Part shown: one piece after another, positions 35,077 through 38,900 of the stretch
Layout of the letters: each line of letters opens with the position of its first letter
How positions within the stretch are numbered: position 1 is the stretch's first letter
Source of the DNA: Planctomycetota bacterium
GTDB taxonomy: Bacteria > Planctomycetota > Phycisphaerae > Phycisphaerales > SM1A02
DNA length: 38,900 bases
Assembly: GCA_016872915.1 (NCBI GenBank)
Contig: VGYQ01000020.1
Coordinates: 1 to 38,900, forward strand
Direction: 5' to 3'
Made by a program: the position numbers and the translations under genes
The notes under the pieces: generated by a model
Seen by the model: only the letters and a program-made list of their open reading frames with translations
Told to the model about the DNA's origin: nothing
The model's database searches: none

Positions 35077-36299
35077 GTCGACCGCTCTCCCGACCCACCC
35101 GACGAGTTGTCCTGCTGCTGCTTTCGACTGTCCCCGAGCAGTCCTTCAATCACGGAGTTGTCCACTGCATCAGACTTCGGCTTGGTGACATCGGAGCCCG
35201 CAGGCTTTGGGGCGGCTGTTCCACTGGGCCGCTGCAACTCCGCAATGGCATCTAACTCTGGCCCCCTTCCCATGGGAGTCGATGCGGCGACCTGTACTGC
35301 TCGCTTTGACTCCGTGGCCGCACGCTCGAGATCAGCAATGAGTGCTCCAGCCTGCTGCCCCTCACCCTCACCCAAGAATGCTGCCGTCGGACCGCCACGC
35401 ATGGCGCCACTTGTTTCAGCCTGTTCGGCACGCGCTGCGTCCACGATCTGCAAAAAGAGATCCTCGAGTCGCTGCCGCGGCGACTCCACACGGTCGACCG
35501 CAACACCAACCTCACGCCGAATGGCAGCGTCGATCTTCGAGATCGCGGTCGCATCCAAGCGGGGCAGATGCAGTGTGGTGTGTTTCGTATCGCGAAGAAG
35601 CTCTTCCGCACTGCCGGACGCGCGAATCTTCCCACCATACAAAATGACCATGCGGTCGCAGACATCTTCCACATCGGCAAGCAAGTGCGACGACAGCAGC
35701 ACTGTCTTGCCCCTGCGTCGCAGGTCAAGCAGGAGATCCTTGACCTGCCGCGTCCCGATCGGGTCGAGTCCCGAGGTGGGTTCATCGAGAATCAGAAACT
35801 CAGGATCATTGATGAGCGCCTGTGCGATGCCGAGGCGGCGCGCCATTCCCTTGGAAAACTCCCCAACAACGCGGTGCGAGGCCCCCTCGAGCCCAACCAT
35901 CTCGAGCAGCTCATCCGTTCGACGACGACGGGTTGAACGAGGTAGTCCGAACAGTTTGCCAAAATATTCGAGCGTCTCCCTCGGATTGAGGAAGCGATAC
36001 ATATAGGTTTCCTCTGGCAGATAGCCGATTCGCGACTTGACGGATACGTCGGAGGGATCGCGTCCAAACACGCTCAACCGTCCCTTGGACTTCCGAAGAA
36101 GCCCGAGAATCATCTTGATCGTGGTGCTCTTGCCCGATCCGTTGGGACCGAGCAGACCAAAGATCTCATGTGGGCGAATCTCGAAGGTCACCCCGTCGAC
36201 GGCCCGCGCCTTCGCACGCAGCCAGAAATCCGAAAATGTCTTGACCAATCCTTCCGCTTCCACAACCGTCTGAACACTTGCCGCCTCGCGTCGATTCAT
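35073..36299 (-). CDS. ABC transporter ATP-binding protein with long disordered tail
   Basis: 408 residues from the ATG at 36299. Walker A G-P-N-G-S-G-K-S-T is at about residues 53-61, Q-loop region L-P-E-E-T-Y-M-Y, signature F-S-K-G-M-A-R-R, Walker B L-I-L-D-E-P-T-S-G-L-D-P, and H-loop S-S-H-L. It fits the ABC-2 exporter (CcmA/NatA-like) class. Beyond the ~300-residue nucleotide-binding part is a ~110-residue tail rich in Ala, Gln, Ser and Gly (ending S-S-G-G-S-G-E-R-S-T), a non-standard extension. It overlaps the permease start by GTGA and follows the SPFH gene by 13 bp. It energises the exporter at the inner membrane. Confidence 0.93.
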   Translation of the reverse strand: MNRREAASVQTVVEAEGLVKTFSDFWLRAKARAVDGVTFEIRPHEIFGLLGPNGSGKSTTIKMILGLLRKSKGRLSVFGRDPSDVSVKSRIGYLPEETYMYRFLNPRETLEYFGKLFGLPRSTRRRRTDELLEMVGLEGASHRVVGEFSKGMARRLGIAQALINDPEFLILDEPTSGLDPIGTRQVKDLLLDLRRRGKTVLLSSHLLADVEDVCDRMVILYGGKIRASGSAEELLRDTKHTTLHLPRLDATAISKIDAAIRREVGVAVDRVESPRQRLEDLFLQIVDAARAEQAETSGAMRGGPTAAFLGEGEGQQAGALIADLERAATESKRAVQVAASTPMGRGPELDAIAELQRPSGTAAPKPAGSDVTKPKSDAVDNSVIEGLLGDSRKQQQDNSSGGSGERST

Positions 36300-36312
36300 G
36301 CCCAGTTCCCCC

Positions 36313-37740
36313 TCAGTCCTTGCCGAACGTTTTGGTTCCCGACTTGTCGAGTCGCCGCCCTGGCCCATCCGGAGTGATCAGCCGAGAGCCAAGTTGGAAC
36401 GAGGGAGCGTCTGACCCGATGGCGGCAGCCGCCGCCTTCTTCCGTTCCAGCTCAGCGTCGCGCCTTGTCTGCATCGTGTCGGGTGAACTGCGAACTCGCA
36501 GAACATAGCGTCCGAGATTGTCGGGCACCGAGAACACTTCAACCTCGTCGCGGTTGACGACCTGCCGAACTGCATCCAACCAGAGCTGCTGAATCAGCTG
36601 CCGGGGGTTTTCTCGGAAGCTCGCCGCCAAACTCCCGACACGCCGCGCTTCCTGTGCAAGCGCAGCCGTCACCGACGACTGCTTCGAACGCGCCTGAGCG
36701 ATGATGCGTGACGCTTCGCCACCAATATCGGGTTGCTCGAAGCGCTGACCGATGCGCCGAAGAAGCGCGTCGGAGGCAGACACATCGCCTTTCGTGAGCA
36801 GCATCTCGTACTCGTGAATCATGTCGAGCACCTCACCAAACCGCGGGCCGGCTACACCGACCAACTTTGTGTTGGCGTCCTGGCGCGCGAGCTCCACATT
36901 TGTCTTCATTTCTTCGCGGGCCGTCTGGACTCGGCGAAGCGCACCTCGAACTGCAAATGGAGCAGTCCGCTCGAGAATGGTGACCGACACCACTTCGATA
37001 CCCGCACCCATGCTGCGAAGCGTCTCCTGCATCCGCTGACGGATCGCGAGTGCAGGCAGTTCCCGCTGCTCCAAGAACTCCGGCAGCGTCAATTCGGCAA
37101 CGGTTGAAACCGCAGCACGCCGCAGCACGGCGCGCATCAATTCCGCCGCGCGCTCGGGATCCATCAGCCGAAGCATGGCAACCGGATCAACCACGGTCCA
37201 CTCTGCCGAGAACTGCGCATGCGCAAGATCGCCATCAGCTGTCAGCAGCGAACCATCACGCCCCGGCCGAATGGGCTCGTCGGCACTTGCCGAATCCGTT
37301 GCAGCTTCGAGGGTCACATCCTTCAGAGCACGCTGCGGCCAGAAGGACTCCCGTACCTCAAAGGTCTGTCGTTGCGACAGCGTGACAAACTCGCCGATCG
37401 GCGTTGGCCAAAACGGTTGAAGTCCAGGCGTCACGACCTGACTGTCGCCCTCACCCACAACGCGGCCAAAGACGGTGCGAATTCCGGTGACTCCTTCGGG
37501 CACCGATTGGAAACCAGAAAACAGGAAAGTCACCACAAGACCGGCAATCGCGATCTGAAGAACTCGGTACGACAGCCGAAGCGCCTCGCCGAGACTCTGA
37601 TTGGCAGGGTCCATCGCCGCACGAAGGCTGGCGCGTTCACTCACAACATCCGACACCTGCAGTGTGGCGCGCTTCCTTGCGCGATGTGCGCGGTTCGCCT
37701 CTTCTGGCGATTCGGGCTCGTCGATGGGTTGGTCCGCCAT
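36313..37740 (-). CDS. Third, divergent HflK-like SPFH (band 7) protein
   Basis: 475 residues from the ATG at 37740, with AAGGAG 10 nt upstream. A ~57-residue acidic/basic cytoplasmic N-terminus, a TM helix at about 58-77, then an SPFH domain: V-P-E-G-V-T-G-I-R-T-V-F-G-R-V, V-T-P-G-L-Q-P-F-W-P-T-P-I-G, A-E-L-M-R-A-V-L-R-R-A-A-V-S-T-V-A-E-L-T-L. After it comes a long helical (coiled-coil-prone) region E-E-M-K-T-N-V-E-L-A-R-Q-D-A-N and a C-terminal extension of about 150 residues not typical for HflK. SPFH proteins form membrane microdomains or cage-like rings around partner proteins such as FtsH. Its stop is 13 bp before the ABC ATPase gene, linking it to the exporter. Confidence 0.85.
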   Translation of the reverse strand: MADQPIDEPESPEEANRAHRARKRATLQVSDVVSERASLRAAMDPANQSLGEALRLSYRVLQIAIAGLVVTFLFSGFQSVPEGVTGIRTVFGRVVGEGDSQVVTPGLQPFWPTPIGEFVTLSQRQTFEVRESFWPQRALKDVTLEAATDSASADEPIRPGRDGSLLTADGDLAHAQFSAEWTVVDPVAMLRLMDPERAAELMRAVLRRAAVSTVAELTLPEFLEQRELPALAIRQRMQETLRSMGAGIEVVSVTILERTAPFAVRGALRRVQTAREEMKTNVELARQDANTKLVGVAGPRFGEVLDMIHEYEMLLTKGDVSASDALLRRIGQRFEQPDIGGEASRIIAQARSKQSSVTAALAQEARRVGSLAASFRENPRQLIQQLWLDAVRQVVNRDEVEVFSVPDNLGRYVLRVRSSPDTMQTRRDAELERKKAAAAAIGSDAPSFQLGSRLITPDGPGRRLDKSGTKTFGKD

Positions 37741-37741
37741 G

Positions 37742-38683
37742 TCAGGGCTGCTCCTTGCCCTTCGGTTGTGCAAGGTAGGGTTCGCGCGGCTGCGGAATGC
37801 CTGCCGTGCTTCCTGCCTCGTTCAAATCAAGGAGATGGAAAGGCGCTCGATTGAGGTCGGTCACGAAGGTGGTGCTTCCCGACAACGAGCCCTTGAGCGT
37901 GTCCAGCCAAGCCAGAAAAATCGCAAGGTCTGCTTCCTGCTTCATGAGCTGGTAGTAGCGAGTGGATTCTTCATTGCCAAGCGCCTCGATTTCGGCTGCC
38001 CACTGTGCAGCGAAGTTGCGGATCGTGTCCGCCGAACTCGCGGCTTGGCTCTTGATGGCCTCGGCTTCCGAGTTCCCCTTCGACTCCTCCAGATTGGCCA
38101 AGGTCTCCTGAACTGCAGCCATGCGCCGAAGAACTGCCACAGAGGTCTTCGGCGGCAGAACGACCTGCGAAATACCGACGCTGACCGGCTCAATACCCGG
38201 CAAGCGAGTGGCCTTCATGTCGGCGAGAATCGATGCTTCCGCTTCTCCAATTCGACTGGACTGACCGATGAGTTCGGCAAATGTGTACCCACCAACCGCG
38301 CGCACCGCACCCTGCAGCTGTACTCCCAACTCCTTGCCCGCAGTATCGAGCGTCCCATGCGAAACGAAGAATTGCAGCGGTGCATCACCTGTTTCCTGCA
38401 CACGCCACAGGAGATAAGCCTGCACAAGCACCTGCTGGCCATCCTTGGTCAGAACGGTCTCGAGAGGGCTCTCGATGAATTGCAGGCGGACATCAAGCTT
38501 GGTCACCTGATCGATGAAGAGCGGCGCCTTCAGGTGGAGACCTGCCGAGCGTTCCACACCTGCCGGTTTCCCAAAGCGGGTCAAAACGGCAATCTCGTGG
38601 AAGTTCACCGTGTAGGTGGTACTAAAAAGCACAAGGACTGCGACAATCACGACTGCAACAACGACTGGAATCTTTCGCATCAT
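37742..38683 (-). CDS. hflC: HflC-type SPFH protein
   Basis: 313 residues with a TM helix at about 6-24 (V-V-V-A-V-V-I-V-A-V-L-V-L-F). The SPFH domain follows: N-F-H-E-I-A-V-L-T-R-F-G-K-P, G-L-H-L-K-A-P-L-F-I-D-Q-V, then helical A-D-M-K-A-T-R-L-P-G-I-E-P-V-S-V-G-I and S-K-G-N-S-E-A-E-A-I-K-S-Q-A-A-S-S-A-D. In E. coli HflKC encloses the FtsH protease and limits its access to substrates. The start overlaps the HflK-like stop (ATGA, 38680-38683), and the third SPFH gene starts 1 bp after the stop. The C-terminal ~40 residues are Pro-rich and variable. Confidence 0.88.
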   Translation of the reverse strand: MMRKIPVVVAVVIVAVLVLFSTTYTVNFHEIAVLTRFGKPAGVERSAGLHLKAPLFIDQVTKLDVRLQFIESPLETVLTKDGQQVLVQAYLLWRVQETGDAPLQFFVSHGTLDTAGKELGVQLQGAVRAVGGYTFAELIGQSSRIGEAEASILADMKATRLPGIEPVSVGISQVVLPPKTSVAVLRRMAAVQETLANLEESKGNSEAEAIKSQAASSADTIRNFAAQWAAEIEALGNEESTRYYQLMKQEADLAIFLAWLDTLKGSLSGSTTFVTDLNRAPFHLLDLNEAGSTAGIPQPREPYLAQPKGKEQP

Positions 38684-38900
38684 TTGTCTTGCTTCTCCAG
38701 ATAATCACCAAGGTTGAGCCCTGACTCTGGCTGCTCCATCTGCACATCGATATCCACACGGGTGGGATCCACGGCAAGCACGTACTTCACTCGAGCCTCC
38801 GACAGTGCACGCGTCAGGACTGCCATGATCGCTCGCTCTCGATAAAGGGCCGGTGCCGCGCGGTACGAGGGTGCTTGGCCGAGCACCTCACTCGCCGTGG
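38680..38900 (-). CDS. hflK: HflK-type SPFH protein, C-terminal end only
   Basis: The frame runs in from the right window edge, and about 72 C-terminal residues are visible. P-S-Y-R-A-A-P-A-L-Y-R-E-R-A-I-M-A-V-L-T-R-A-L-S-E-A-R matches the HflK C-terminal segment (Y-K-A-A-P-E-V-T-R-E-R-L-Y-x-E-T-M in E. coli). Its TGA overlaps the hflC ATG. Therefore it is the upstream gene of the SPFH/ABC array; its start lies outside the window. Confidence 0.8.
   Translation of the reverse strand, partial: TASEVLGQAPSYRAAPALYRERAIMAVLTRALSEARVKYVLAVDPTRVDIDVQMEQPESGLNLGDYLEKQDK

Overview
The window looks like chromosomal DNA of a high-GC planctomycete, most probably of the class Phycisphaerae. This placement is an inference. 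It rests on two secreted proteins carrying paired 'D-x-N-x-D-G ... L-x-x-L-L-x-x-W' EF-hand/dockerin-like repeats, one of which also has cysteine-rich 'GACC' repeats; both are common in that group. The MoxR/Bat gene cluster, the monomeric isocitrate dehydrogenase and many GTG starts fit as well. I see no phage, transposase, CRISPR or integron signal. The gene content is chromosomal and densely packed.

Layout. 1-4.9 kb (minus strand): a DUF2950/DUF3300 envelope pair, a type II NADH dehydrogenase, a secreted EF-hand + SUMF1-fold protein, and next to it a decayed SUMF1 paralogue with an internal deletion. 4.9-9.1 kb: an unrecognised multipass membrane protein, a two-TM-type potassium channel, monomeric isocitrate dehydrogenase, and a small TM2-like membrane protein. 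9.1-16.1 kb: an Fe-S bacterial photolyase/cryptochrome with an AmpG-like permease, a DASS/SLC13 carboxylate or anion transporter, and a divergent mntR-mntH (DtxR regulator/Nramp importer) pair with a 20-bp palindromic operator between them. 16.1-18.5 kb: a HicA-like small protein, a DedA membrane protein, a small basic protein, and a beta-hydroxyacid dehydrogenase.

18.6-27.6 kb (plus strand): a complete MoxR-DUF58-Bat operon of eight genes with mostly overlapping start/stop codons. It codes for an AAA+ chaperone, a DUF58 protein, a membrane-anchored BatD/DUF4381-like protein, two VWA proteins (BatA, BatB), a TPR protein with a K/Q/D tail (BatC), BatD, and a TPR+SH3 BatE. A hairpin and a tRNA-Ser(CGA) follow. 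27.8-30.2 kb: a secreted Cys-rich EF-hand protein, then rpoZ and rnpA diverging from one shared promoter region.

30.2-38.9 kb (minus strand): one long, translationally coupled array. In transcription order it holds an HflK-type SPFH protein (its 3' end only), HflC, a third divergent SPFH protein, an ABC ATPase with a long disordered tail, a 678-aa ABC-2-type permease, a 651-aa membrane-anchored protein of unknown family, an FAH-family hydrolase, and YidD. This SPFH-plus-exporter array is the best candidate here for an undescribed multi-protein membrane system.
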